Assembly: GCA_016716905.1 (NCBI GenBank)
Contig: JADJUS010000004.1
Span: forward strand, 744,001-808,000
Origin: Acidobacteriota bacterium
GTDB lineage: Bacteria; Acidobacteriota; Vicinamibacteria; Vicinamibacterales; SCN-69-37
Reading direction: 5' to 3'
DNA length: 64,000 nt
This document shows positions 1 to 8,065 of this stretch, piece by piece. Both the position numbers and the translations under genes were made by a program. Below the pieces are notes generated by a model that worked only from the letters and a program-made list of their open reading frames with translations, did no database searches and was not told where the DNA came from. The stretch's first letter is position 1. Each line of letters opens with the position of its first letter.

Positions 1-1622
1 AGCGCCAGATCGTGGGTGGTGGCCAGGCCCACCGCGCCGAACCCAATCAGTCCCCGCAGCAGGCCCTCGGCGCCCTGCCGCCGGTCGTGCGAGTTCGTGC
101 CGCTGAGCACCTCGTCGAGCAGGAACATCGTGGCCCCGCCATTCGCGCGGGCCAGATCCACAATGTGCTTCAGCCGGAGGATCTCGGCGTAGAACCGCGA
201 GTGCCCTTCCTGCAGGGAATCGAGCACCCGAATCGATGCGCCCACCGACATCGGCGACAACGAAAATGACGCGGCCCTGACCGGGGCGCCCATTTGTGCC
301 AGCACCACGTTGAGGCCAATGGCGCGCAGAAACGTGCTCTTGCCAGACATGTTCGAGCCGCTGACGATGAGCAGGGACGGTGCAGTGCCACCGAGCCGCA
401 CCGTATTGGCGACGGCGCTGTCGCCGAGCAGTGGGTGCGCAAGGTCGGTGGCCTCCAGCCGTGACGGGGGCGGTGTCACCACAGGGAAGACGTGGGCCGG
501 ATGTTCGGCGGCGTACCCCGCAAGCGCGCACAGCGCGTCGAACTCCGCCACGGCGTCCAGCCACTGCGGCACCTGCGCGCCGTGAAGGGCGCGCCATCGC
601 TCGATGGAAAACGCCAATTGCGTGGTCCACATCAGCAGGCCGGCAATGGGTGCGAAGAGCACATTGCTGCGCGAGGCGAGCATTGTCGCCAGTTGCGACA
701 GCCGTGCGATGGATGAAGACGCGGCGCCTGAATCGGTTGCGAGTCGCCCGCGCAGCGCCTGGAGCAGGGAACTGGTGTCGCGGCGTCGTTCGAGCAGGCG
801 TGCCACTTCGACGAACACATCGAGGTCTCGTGACGCCGAATCAACTGCCTCGGTCACGCGCAGCACCCGTGGCCGAAGGGCGAGCGCCACCAGTCCTTGC
901 AACGCCAGCAGCACCAGGAAGGGCGCCACTGGTCCACCTTGCCGCCACCAGATCAGCGCACCGAGGCACGACAGCGTGACCAGTCGAACCAGCACTTCGA
1001 TGCCACGTCCAGGGAGCGTGCCTGCCATCACGGCCCAAGTGCCGATCACTGCCGGGTCCACGGCGGCCCGCATCTGGTCGCCTTCAACGGCGAGCTGTTC
1101 CCGCAGGTCCAGATCGGGCGCCAGTTCCCGCACGGCGGCCTGCCGGGCCACGAGCACTTCCGGCGTCGCGGGCGCCAGCATCCAGCGCGCAAGCGTGGCG
1201 CGTCCCGCTTCCGTCCGGCACGTGGCCATCAGTTCAAACAGGCTGCCTCGGCCAAACACGTCCAGGTCTGCCGCGTACAGGTGGTCGGCCGGCACGAAGC
1301 GGTCGCCCGCGTCGCCTTTGCCAGGCCAGTCATGCCGCAGGCGTGCCAGGCCCCGCTCGTAGTACTGGACGGCGGACCGCGCCCGGTCGCGCGCGTTGAT
1401 CAGCCGGCCATGGCCGACAGCCACCACCGCGAAGAGGGCGACCAGCGCGGCCAGGGTTTTCCAGGGTGCGAGGCCGAGCCAGATCAGCAGGCCGACGCCG
1501 GTGAGGCCCAGCACGAGCCGAACGCCGGCCACGCGTGTATTGCGCCGCTCCATGCGGGCAAGCGTTTCGCGCCGCGCAGACAGGCGCGAGCGGAATTCAT
1601 CCGCAATGGGCGATGGCGTCAC
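1..1622 (-). CDS. Membrane-associated MutS-like ATPase (partial)
   Basis: The gene is open at the left edge; 540 codons are visible from a GTG at 1622. The C-terminal half is a MutS-type ABC ATPase: Walker A GSNMSGKST near residues 421-430 (Lys 428), Walker B FLLDE at 500-504, then TNSHDR and the TTHDLA switch. There is no N-terminal mismatch-recognition domain. Instead two hydrophobic pairs at about residues 25-65 and 205-250 look membrane-spanning. This matches the family of MutS domain-V proteins tied to the membrane, whose substrate is not established, so I would not call it mismatch repair. An ATG at 1553 is an alternative start, but the upstream charged helix looks coding. It diverges from the heme A synthase gene across 43 bp. 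Confidence 0.85.
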   Translation of the reverse strand, partial: MTPSPIADEFRSRLSARRETLARMERRNTRVAGVRLVLGLTGVGLLIWLGLAPWKTLAALVALFAVVAVGHGRLINARDRARSAVQYYERGLARLRHDWPGKGDAGDRFVPADHLYAADLDVFGRGSLFELMATCRTEAGRATLARWMLAPATPEVLVARQAAVRELAPDLDLREQLAVEGDQMRAAVDPAVIGTWAVMAGTLPGRGIEVLVRLVTLSCLGALIWWRQGGPVAPFLVLLALQGLVALALRPRVLRVTEAVDSASRDLDVFVEVARLLERRRDTSSLLQALRGRLATDSGAASSSIARLSQLATMLASRSNVLFAPIAGLLMWTTQLAFSIERWRALHGAQVPQWLDAVAEFDALCALAGYAAEHPAHVFPVVTPPPSRLEATDLAHPLLGDSAVANTVRLGGTAPSLLIVSGSNMSGKSTFLRAIGLNVVLAQMGAPVRAASFSLSPMSVGASIRVLDSLQEGHSRFYAEILRLKHIVDLARANGGATMFLLDEVLSGTNSHDRRQGAEGLLRGLIGFGAVGLATTHDLA

Positions 1623-1665
1623 CCTCGTAGATTACCTTCTGTATGATCGATTCGGAGTTCGTCGC

Positions 1666-2598
1666 ATGACTTCCGACCCAATTCGCGCATTTGTCCGGTA
1701 CGGCTGGCTGACCCTCGGGGTGACGATCCTCGTCATCGTCTGGGGCGCCGTGGTGCGCGCCACCGGGTCTGGCGCGGGGTGTGGAAGCCACTGGCCGCTG
1801 TGCAACGGGGAAGTCGTGCCACTGGCGCCGGCGGTGGGCACGGTCATCGAATTTGTGCACCGGGTGACCAGCGGACTGGTGATGGTGATGGCGCTGGGGC
1901 TGGTGGTGCTCGCCCGCCGCACGTTTCCCGCCGGCCATGCCGCGCGCAAGTGGGCGGCCATCACGCTGGTCTTCATGGTCATCGAAGCGGCGGTCGGCGC
2001 AGGCATCGTCCTGCTCAGGCTGGTGGAAGACAACGCTTCCGCGTTGCGTGCGGGTTACGTGGGCGGGCATCTGGTGAACACGCTGCTGCTTGTGGCCGCC
2101 ATGACCACCACGATTTGGGCGGCGCGGCCTCCGGCCTCCAACCGCGACGCATCACCGGTCTCTGCGGGCGGGGCCGGCGCTGGGTTCACCATCGCGATGG
2201 TGGCCATGCTCGCGGTGGCCGCCACGGGGGCGATCGTGGCGCTGGGCGACACCTTGTTTCCACACGCATCACTGGCTGAAGGCATTGCGGCCGATCTCGA
2301 CCCCACGGCGCATTTCCTGATCCGGCTCCGCATCTGGCATCCCATCCTCGCGGTCACCATCGCGGGCTACTTGTTCTGGCTCGCCTGGCGCAGCCCCGTG
2401 TTTGCCGGTGAAACGCAGGCCACACCCCGCCAACTGGTCATGATGCTCATCGTTGGTCAATGCGCACTGGGCGTCATCAATCTCCTGTTACTTGCGCCGC
2501 TAACACTGCAGATGGCGCACCTGCTTGTGTCCAACCTGCTGTGGATTCCGCTCGTGTGGGGGTGGTTGAATTGGCAATCTGGAATCGCGAATCGGTAA
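1666..2598 (+). CDS. ctaA: Heme A synthase (COX15/CtaA family)
   Basis: A 310-residue integral membrane protein with about eight hydrophobic helices. The family converts heme O to heme A for aa3-type oxidases in the cytoplasmic membrane. Visible hallmarks are the Cys pair around HWPLC (Cys 39 and Cys 46), the EFVHR helix with Glu 62 and His 65, GGHLVNT in the first half, and RIWHP and QMAHLL in the second half, giving the expected repeated four-helix layout with paired His ligands. The ATG at 1666 was chosen because the longer frame upstream overlaps the divergent MutS-like gene. No oxidase subunits are in the window, so the gene sits apart from any cox operon. Confidence 0.9.
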   Translation: MTSDPIRAFVRYGWLTLGVTILVIVWGAVVRATGSGAGCGSHWPLCNGEVVPLAPAVGTVIEFVHRVTSGLVMVMALGLVVLARRTFPAGHAARKWAAITLVFMVIEAAVGAGIVLLRLVEDNASALRAGYVGGHLVNTLLLVAAMTTTIWAARPPASNRDASPVSAGGAGAGFTIAMVAMLAVAATGAIVALGDTLFPHASLAEGIAADLDPTAHFLIRLRIWHPILAVTIAGYLFWLAWRSPVFAGETQATPRQLVMMLIVGQCALGVINLLLLAPLTLQMAHLLVSNLLWIPLVWGWLNWQSGIANR

Positions 2599-2616
2599 TC
2601 GTCTATCGTTACCCCC

Positions 2617-3423
2617 ATGTCTGACGCGCGCTTTCTTCCACTTCACCAGCCTGTTCACGAGTTTTGTTTTGCGCAGATTGCGGCAGCGTCTCGGCGGCCG
2701 CTGGTGATTGGTCTTCAGGCTCCGCAAGGTGCGGGCAAGACGACCCTGGTCACGCATTTCCTGCAAGGGCTTCCGGCGATGGGTCTGCGCGGGGCAGGCG
2801 TGTCCGTGGACGATTTTTATCTCACGCGTGAAGACCAGCTGCGACTCGCGGCGGCGAATCCCGGCAATCCGTACCTGGAGCATCGCGGGTACCCGGGCAC
2901 CCACGATGTGGCGCTGGGCGAGCGCACCCTTCGCGCGCTCAAGGCATTGAAGGAAGGCGAGACCACGCGTGTGCCGGTGTACGACAAGTCCGCGCATGGT
3001 GGACGAGGCGATCGCGCGCCGGAAGACACCTGGCGAGAGGTGAGCGGTCCGCTTGATGTGATCGTGTTGGAAGGGTGGATGCTCGGCTTTGCGCCGGTGG
3101 AAGCCGACGCGCTGCCCGATCCCCGCCTGACCCCGGCCAATGAAGCGCTTGCCGAATACACCAGGTGGACCGACCAGGCAGACGTGTGGGTGGTGCTCCG
3201 CGCGCAGGATCCCGAATACGTGCTGACCTGGCGCGTGGAAGCCGAGGAAGCGATGAAGGCCTCAGGCAAGCCAGGACTGAGCCGCGAAGCGATCACGGAT
3301 TACATCAGCCGCTTTCTTCCTGCGTATCGGACGTATGCAACGCCCGACCGGATTCCCGGGCGGGCAGCGGGGCTCACGTTGACACTCGACGCGGCCAGAC
3401 GACCCATTGCGCTTCGCTCGTAA
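2617..3423 (+). CDS. P-loop kinase, plant-type D-glycerate 3-kinase family
   Basis: A 268-residue cytosolic P-loop kinase. Walker A is QAPQGAGKTT (Lys 41), followed by SVDDFYLT, HRGYPGTHD, VPVYDKSAHGG and a Walker-B-like VLEGWMLGF. This motif order is typical of the plant/cyanobacterial GLYK family, related to uridine kinases, which phosphorylates D-glycerate to 3-phosphoglycerate. Substrate is inferred from family only. It follows the heme A synthase gene by 18 bp. Its stop codon TAA (3421-3423) is also the first three bases of the palindromic repeat that follows. Confidence 0.78.
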   Translation: MSDARFLPLHQPVHEFCFAQIAAASRRPLVIGLQAPQGAGKTTLVTHFLQGLPAMGLRGAGVSVDDFYLTREDQLRLAAANPGNPYLEHRGYPGTHDVALGERTLRALKALKEGETTRVPVYDKSAHGGRGDRAPEDTWREVSGPLDVIVLEGWMLGFAPVEADALPDPRLTPANEALAEYTRWTDQADVWVVLRAQDPEYVLTWRVEAEEAMKASGKPGLSREAITDYISRFLPAYRTYATPDRIPGRAAGLTLTLDAARRPIALRS

Positions 3424-3630
3424 TGGCGAAATGTCACAAATGACCGAAATGGCGAAATGTCGGACAGAGCGATTGTAGGGAAGAATGCCGGAATGTCTTT
3501 GGTGTCCAGTGGTTGAATCTGCAGCTCCAAGGTCATTCGTTCATTGCGCGCCCTGGACATTCGCACATTCTTCCCTACATTGGTTTATCCGCATTTCGCC
3601 ATTTCGGTCATTTGTGACATTTCGCCATTA
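3421..3630. repeat. 210-bp palindromic repeat element, copy A
   Basis: The element has perfect 39-bp terminal inverted repeats (3421-3459 and 3592-3630) that begin TAATGGCGAAATG and end with the complement. Between them the left part is built of 7-10 base words ending in AATG or close variants. A second copy at 47822-48028 lies in the opposite orientation: the reverse complement of this copy's core (about 3490-3550) matches that copy's core. No transposase or direct target duplication is visible. It fills most of the gap between two convergent genes and may end transcription on both strands. Confidence 0.85.
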
Positions 3631-3655
3631 CGAATGACAAGGGACAGGCGACGGT

Positions 3656-4660
3656 CTACTTGCCTCGCACCTTCCTGATGGCATCAGCTGTCACCGTCGC
3701 TCTGAAGTCTACGATCTGTTTCCCTGCTGCAATGGCCTTGTCCTTGTCGGCGATTGAGACGCCGTCGATGGAGGCCTTGCCGGCCTTCACGCGCTCCGCC
3801 CATCGCACCGAGTACGGATCGGTCACCATCATGTTCAGCGTGATGACCGGGTCATCATGCAGGCCGTCGCTCTTGGTGTCTGCGGGGATGAGCTTGTTCT
3901 CGATCGCGAACTTCGTCACCGCGCTGTAGGTGTAGTGCTCGGACACGTGCGCCACGATGGGCTTGCCCGCCCATTCCTTCGTGTACTTCTCGGCGACGGC
4001 CGTCATGCCGCGTCCGTTGCCGCCGCTGTCACCAATCATGATGATGTGCTCGAAGCCGTGCTGCCGCATGCTCATCACGATGTCGCTCAAGAGCGCATTA
4101 AACGTCTCCTCGCGCATGCTGATGGTGCCCATCGTGGCCATGTGGCTCGATCTCGTATCCAGGTTGCCTTCGGGCACAAACGGCACGATGGGTGCGCAGA
4201 GCGCGTCGCCGAGTTTGCGTGCAATCGCGTCGCAGTTCGCCTTGAGCACGTAGTTGTGTTTGCCAAGCGCAAGCCACGGCCCGTTCGGTTCAATGCCGCC
4301 GGTGGCAATAATGACCGTGGTTTTGCCGGCCTTCATCGCATCGCGCACATCCATCCACGTCATCTCTTCCAGCCACACGGTGTCGGCCTTCGGCAGTGGA
4401 TTGGGTGCGTCGGGGCAGTTGTACGGACTGTTCTCACACGCGCCGCCACCCATCGCGGGTAGCCTCGGGGCGCCGCCGCGGCCCTGACGGCCACCAGCGG
4501 GAGGCTGCCCGCCGACTCTGCCACCGATGGTCGTCGGAGGCTGTTGTGTCGGAGGCGGTGGCGGTGCGGTCTGCGCCGCCGCCAGCACACCGGCGCTGAC
4601 GGCCGCGCCTGCGACGAGCAGAGACGCGGTCATGACAGTGAAAGACAGGGGCTTCGTCAT
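3656..4660 (-). CDS. Secreted creatininase-family protein
   Basis: About 334 residues with a clear signal peptide (hydrophobic stretch then an Ala-rich cleavage region), then a Pro/Gly-rich linker with GRQGRGG to about residue 70. The rest is creatininase-like: WMDVRDAM, GGIEPNGPWLALGKHNY for the usual metal-binding E-H-G-P segment, EGNLDTRSSH, and DSGGNGRG near the usual NGHGGN site. Family members are metal-dependent amidohydrolases. The changes at ligand positions (GGIEPNG, DSGGN) leave activity and substrate open. The ATG at 4660 is preceded by GAGGAG at a good distance, so it is preferred over the GTG at 4684. It lies 30 bp downstream of the RidA gene on the same strand. Confidence 0.78.
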   Translation of the reverse strand: MTKPLSFTVMTASLLVAGAAVSAGVLAAAQTAPPPPPTQQPPTTIGGRVGGQPPAGGRQGRGGAPRLPAMGGGACENSPYNCPDAPNPLPKADTVWLEEMTWMDVRDAMKAGKTTVIIATGGIEPNGPWLALGKHNYVLKANCDAIARKLGDALCAPIVPFVPEGNLDTRSSHMATMGTISMREETFNALLSDIVMSMRQHGFEHIIMIGDSGGNGRGMTAVAEKYTKEWAGKPIVAHVSEHYTYSAVTKFAIENKLIPADTKSDGLHDDPVITLNMMVTDPYSVRWAERVKAGKASIDGVSIADKDKAIAAGKQIVDFRATVTADAIRKVRGK

Positions 4661-4690
4661 TCCAGAACTCCTCGAAACACTCACAAGCGG

Positions 4691-5092
4691 TTAACGGGAT
4701 GAATCAGGGACGTACGCAATGCAGTCAATTTCGACGCGCAGGCCCACGCCAGGCAACGCGGCGGCCTGAATGGTGGTGCGTGCGGGGCGGTGGTCACCAA
4801 ACATGCGCGAGTACACGGCGTTCATCGCCTGAAACTCGCCCATGTCGAGCAGGAAGACGCCACACCGCAGCACGTACTGCAGGTCGGATCCCGCAGCCTG
4901 CAGAATCGCCTGCAGGTTTTTCAAACACTGCTCGGTCTGGAGGGTGGCGTCGGCGCCCGCCAGCTTGCCGGTGGATGGGTCGGTGGCACCCTGGCCGGAC
5001 ACAAAGACGAGACGTTCAAACCCCATCCCCGGCGAATACGGCCCAACAGGGGCGGGCAGGTTGGGGGCATGGACAGGACGATGATCGGGCAT
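4691..5092 (-). CDS. RidA/YjgF-family protein
   Basis: A 133-residue protein with the RidA fold sequence: PVGPYSPG near the N-terminus, VFVSGQGATDP, an ECLKNLQAIL-like helix, RTTIQAAALPGVGLRVEIDCIA at the C-terminus. The Arg of the RTT motif is the usual carboxylate-binding residue. Family members hydrolyse reactive enamine/imine intermediates from amino-acid enzymes, in the cytosol. AAGGAG lies upstream of the ATG. It is followed at once by the secreted creatininase gene, suggesting an amine or amide catabolic pair (inference). Confidence 0.88.
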   Translation of the reverse strand: MPDHRPVHAPNLPAPVGPYSPGMGFERLVFVSGQGATDPSTGKLAGADATLQTEQCLKNLQAILQAAGSDLQYVLRCGVFLLDMGEFQAMNAVYSRMFGDHRPARTTIQAAALPGVGLRVEIDCIAYVPDSSR

Positions 5093-5151
5093 GGGCTCAG
5101 AAGGCTCCTTAAAAACGGTGCCCCATTCTAGCCCCTGAAAGCGGGCCTGCT

Positions 5152-5532
5152 ATGCTGCATTTGGTGGCCACGCACATCGATCCCGTCTGCGGCATGACCG
5201 TGGACCCTGCAAAGAACAAGGGCGGTTCGTTCGAGTTCGAGGGGACGACGTACTACTTTTGCGGACAGGGTTGCCGGCTGAAGTTCGAAGCCGACCCCAC
5301 AGGCTGGCTCAAGAGCGGGCCGAAGGGCATGGGCAAGCCTACGGCGGGGCAAGCCGTTCCAGTCACTCTGACCTTGAAGCGTCCCGCCTCCGCAACACAG
5401 GACTCCGGGACTTCAAGACCCCTGGACTCCAGGACCCCAGGCCCCGGGTTCCCAAGTCTGGATCTGCCCCATGGACCCGGAAATCCGGGAGTCGAAGCCG
5501 GGCGACTGTCCGAAGTGCGGCATGGCGCTTGA
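5152..5532 (+). CDS. YHS-domain metal-binding protein, probably the detached N-terminus of the copper ATPase
   Basis: Residues 1-60 form a YHS domain: DPVCGMTVDPA, then YYFCGQGCRLKFEADP. In many copper P-type ATPases this domain is followed directly by a CPMDPEI/CPKCGM metal-binding motif and the pump. Here the reading frame passes through a heptamer-rich tract (about 5397-5465) and ends at 5532, while the CPMDPEI motif and ATPase continue in the +1 frame. The tail after residue 85 is low-complexity and looks non-native. Either it is a small separate protein or the N-terminal part of a split gene. Confidence 0.6.
   Translation: MLHLVATHIDPVCGMTVDPAKNKGGSFEFEGTTYYFCGQGCRLKFEADPTGWLKSGPKGMGKPTAGQAVPVTLTLKRPASATQDSGTSRPLDSRTPGPGFPSLDLPHGPGNPGVEAGRLSEVRHGA
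5397..5465. repeat. Heptamer tract (GGACTCC/GGACCCC-like) at the YHS-ATPase junction
   Basis: Imperfect 7-8 base words of the form GGACTCC, GGACTTC, GGACCCC follow each other across about 65 bases. The same word family occurs at 31748-31789 and 45315-45432. Because the unit is not a multiple of three, gain or loss of units shifts the frame. This is where the YHS frame and the ATPase frame part. Confidence 0.7.
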
Positions 5533-7561
5533 GCTGGAAATCACGTCGCTTTCTGCGGAGGAGCCCGAGAACCACGAACTCAAGGACATGACGCGCCGGT
5601 TCTGGATTTCGGCCGCGTTGAGTGTGCCCGTGATGGCGGTGGCGATGGTCGAGATGTTCGGGCTTGCACCACTCTCGATGCGGTCAGCCGCGTGGATCCA
5701 GTTCGCGCTGGCCACACCTGTGTGCCTTTGGGCCGCGTGGCCGTTTTACCTGCGCGCCGTGAACTCGGTGCGAACCGGCAACCTGAACATGTTCACGTTG
5801 ATTGGCCTGGGTGTCGGCGTCGCCTTCGGCTACAGCGTGGTGGCCACACTTGCACCGGGAGTCTTCCCGCACCAGTTCAGCCACAACGGCGCCGTGGCTG
5901 TGTACTTCGAGGCGGCAGCCGTCATCGTGACCTTGATCCTGCTCGGCCAGGTGCTCGAACTGCGCGCCCGCAGCCAGACTGGGTCGGCCATTCGCAAACT
6001 GCTGGGTCTGTCGCCGGCCACCGCGCGCCAGGTGAAGGAAGACGGCAGCGAACACGAGGTGCCACTCGCCTACGTGCACGCGGGTGATCGCCTTCGCGTC
6101 CGCCCCGGCGAGAAAATACCCGTGGATGGCGTCGTGCTCGAAGGCTCGAGCCGCGTGGACGAATCGATGATCAGCGGCGAACCCGTTCCCGTCAAGAAGG
6201 AGCCGAACGACAAGGTTGTCGGCGCCACGATCAACGGGACGGGCTCGTTCATCATGCGCGCCGAACGCGTCGGCGGCGACACCCTCCTCGCCCGCATTGT
6301 CGCGATGGTGGCCGAAGCGCAGCGCAGCCGCGCACCGATTCAGAAGCTGGCCGATCGCGTATCCGGCATCTTTGTGCCGACGGTGATCCTGATTGCCATC
6401 GTGACATTCATCGCCTGGAGCCTGGTGGGGCCCGAGCCGCGTTTGGCGCATGCGTTGATCAACGCGGTGGCGGTGCTGATCATCGCGTGTCCCTGCGCGC
6501 TGGGCCTCGCGACGCCCATGTCCATCATGGTGGCGACGGGCCGCGGTGCCACGATGGGCGTGCTGTTCCGGAACGCCGAGGCGATTGAAGTGCTGCGTGA
6601 CGTGGACACCCTGGTGTTCGACAAGACGGGCACACTGACCGAAGGCAAACCAGCGCTCGTGAGTGTCGAGCCGGTCACGGCTGGCGACACGTCGTGGCTG
6701 CCACTCGCCGCGGGCATCGAGATTGGCAGTGAACATCCCCTCGCCGATGCCATCGTAAAGGGCCTCGTCAAGGAAATCGAAGCGAAGGGCTTGCGCCCAG
6801 CGGTGACCGAGACGTTTGAGTCGATTACCGGGCAGGGCGTCCGGGGCCGGGTGGGTGGCCGTGACGTGGCGGTTGGCAATCGCGATCTCATGCAGTCGGT
6901 GGGTGTGGATGTGACGCCCCTGGCCGCGCGGGCAGAAGCCTTGCGCGCGCTGGGGCAGACCGTGATGTTTGTGTCGGTTGATCGGGTGTTCGCTGGGTTG
7001 CTGGGAGTAGCTGATCCCATCAAGGCCAGCACTCCTGAGGCGATTGCGTCGCTCAGGAAAGAAGGTCTGCGTCTGGTGATGATGACCGGCGACAACGTGA
7101 CCACCGCGCAGGCGGTGGCGAAACAGCTGGGGCTCGACGAGGTGATCGCCGACGTGAAGCCAGAAGGCAAGGCTGCAGCCATCAAGAAACTGCAGTCCGA
7201 GGGACGCATCGTCGCCATGGCCGGCGACGGTATCAACGATGCGCCGGCGCTGGCGCAGGCGCAGGTCGGCATCGCGATGGGCACCGGCACCGATGTGGCC
7301 ATGGAGAGCGCGGGTGTGACGCTGGTGCAAGGCGACCTCCGCGGCGTCGCGCGCGCCACGCATCTCTCGCGCCAGACGATGGCGAATATCAAACAGAATC
7401 TGTTCTTTGCGTTTGTCTACAACACGGTGGGCGTGCCGGTGGCCGCTGGCGTGTTGTATCCGTTCTTCGGGTTGTTGTTGAGCCCGATGATTGCCGCGGG
7501 CGCAATGAGCCTCAGTTCGGTGTCGGTGATCGCGAACGCCTTGCGGCTGCGCAAGTCGTAA
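5471..7561 (+). CDS. Copper-translocating P-type ATPase (P1B)
   Basis: A 696-residue P1B-type ATPase. It begins at the end of a CPMDPEI...CPKCGMAL metal-binding motif, then transmembrane helices, the SGEP actuator motif, CPC in IIACPCALGLATP (the metal-binding helix), DKTGTLTEG (phosphorylated Asp), the HP motif in SEHPLADA, and GDGINDAPAL. The CPC plus CPKCGM pattern points to Cu(I)/Cu(II) export. The first Cys of the CPM motif lies upstream of the ATG at 5471, in the same frame (reading WICPMDP), so the true protein probably starts further upstream and was joined to the YHS domain before the repeat tract shifted the frame. Confidence 0.92.
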   Translation: MDPEIRESKPGDCPKCGMALELEITSLSAEEPENHELKDMTRRFWISAALSVPVMAVAMVEMFGLAPLSMRSAAWIQFALATPVCLWAAWPFYLRAVNSVRTGNLNMFTLIGLGVGVAFGYSVVATLAPGVFPHQFSHNGAVAVYFEAAAVIVTLILLGQVLELRARSQTGSAIRKLLGLSPATARQVKEDGSEHEVPLAYVHAGDRLRVRPGEKIPVDGVVLEGSSRVDESMISGEPVPVKKEPNDKVVGATINGTGSFIMRAERVGGDTLLARIVAMVAEAQRSRAPIQKLADRVSGIFVPTVILIAIVTFIAWSLVGPEPRLAHALINAVAVLIIACPCALGLATPMSIMVATGRGATMGVLFRNAEAIEVLRDVDTLVFDKTGTLTEGKPALVSVEPVTAGDTSWLPLAAGIEIGSEHPLADAIVKGLVKEIEAKGLRPAVTETFESITGQGVRGRVGGRDVAVGNRDLMQSVGVDVTPLAARAEALRALGQTVMFVSVDRVFAGLLGVADPIKASTPEAIASLRKEGLRLVMMTGDNVTTAQAVAKQLGLDEVIADVKPEGKAAAIKKLQSEGRIVAMAGDGINDAPALAQAQVGIAMGTGTDVAMESAGVTLVQGDLRGVARATHLSRQTMANIKQNLFFAFVYNTVGVPVAAGVLYPFFGLLLSPMIAAGAMSLSSVSVIANALRLRKS

Positions 7562-7582
7562 CTGTCAGGGCAGGTCGTCCGC

Positions 7583-7612
7583 TTGACACAGTGTATATAG
7601 ACACTATATACA
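7583..7612 (+). promoter_or_regulatory. Promoter and GntR/YtrA-type operator
   Basis: TTGACA at 7583-7588 and TATACA at 7607-7612 with an 18-base spacer. A perfect inverted repeat, TGTATATAG and CTATATACA around a 3-base centre (7592-7612), covers the spacer and the -10. The GTG start of the regulator is only 7 bases after the -10, so the mRNA is probably leaderless. The operator position implies repression by the encoded regulator. Confidence 0.8.
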
Positions 7613-7618
7613 GTAACC

Positions 7619-8065
7619 GTGGTTCAGGAACGTACCCTGCTCATCGGACCGCTGTCGGCCTCGGCGCAAGGGCCGTTGTACCTGCAGATCGTCAACGCGC
7701 TCAAGCGTGAAGTCAGTGAAGGCCGCCTCCCAGGCGGAACTCCGCTCCCGTCATTCCGCGGCTTGGCTGCAGACCTGCTGGTCAGCGTGATCACGGTCAA
7801 ACGCGCGTACGAAGATCTCGAACGCGAGGGAATCATCTATCGCCGCCAGGGGCTTGGCACGTTTGTCTCAGAGGTCGCGCCCGATCGCAGCCGCGAGGTG
7901 AAAACGGCGCGGGCTCGTGAGCTGTTCCGCGAGGGCGCGCGCGAGGCTTCCGAAGCCGGACTGTCCCCACGCGCGATCAGCCAGCTCGCCCAGTCCGTGC
8001 TCAAGGAACACGCCGAGGAACACCTCGCATCAGGAGAGCCGAAACATGTCCGCAAACGCGCTTGA
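7619..8065 (+). CDS. GntR-family transcriptional regulator, YtrA subfamily
   Basis: 148 residues. An N-terminal winged helix-turn-helix (about residues 18-90: PLYLQIVNALKREV, PLPSFRGLAADL, TVKRAYEDLEREG, QGLGTFV) is followed by a short helical dimerisation tail, the YtrA layout without a large effector domain. Such regulators repress the ABC transporter operon in which they lie. The GTG start follows directly on the promoter, with no Shine-Dalgarno. The 3' end overlaps the ABC ATPase start by 20 bases, so the two are translationally coupled. Autoregulation is inferred from the perfect palindrome over the promoter. Confidence 0.88.
   Translation: MVQERTLLIGPLSASAQGPLYLQIVNALKREVSEGRLPGGTPLPSFRGLAADLLVSVITVKRAYEDLEREGIIYRRQGLGTFVSEVAPDRSREVKTARARELFREGAREASEAGLSPRAISQLAQSVLKEHAEEHLASGEPKHVRKRA

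Noticed and set aside
5684..7363. 559-residue minus-strand frame
   Set aside because: Opposite-strand shadow of the copper ATPase: no known motif, high His/Arg content typical of antisense frames in GC-rich genes.
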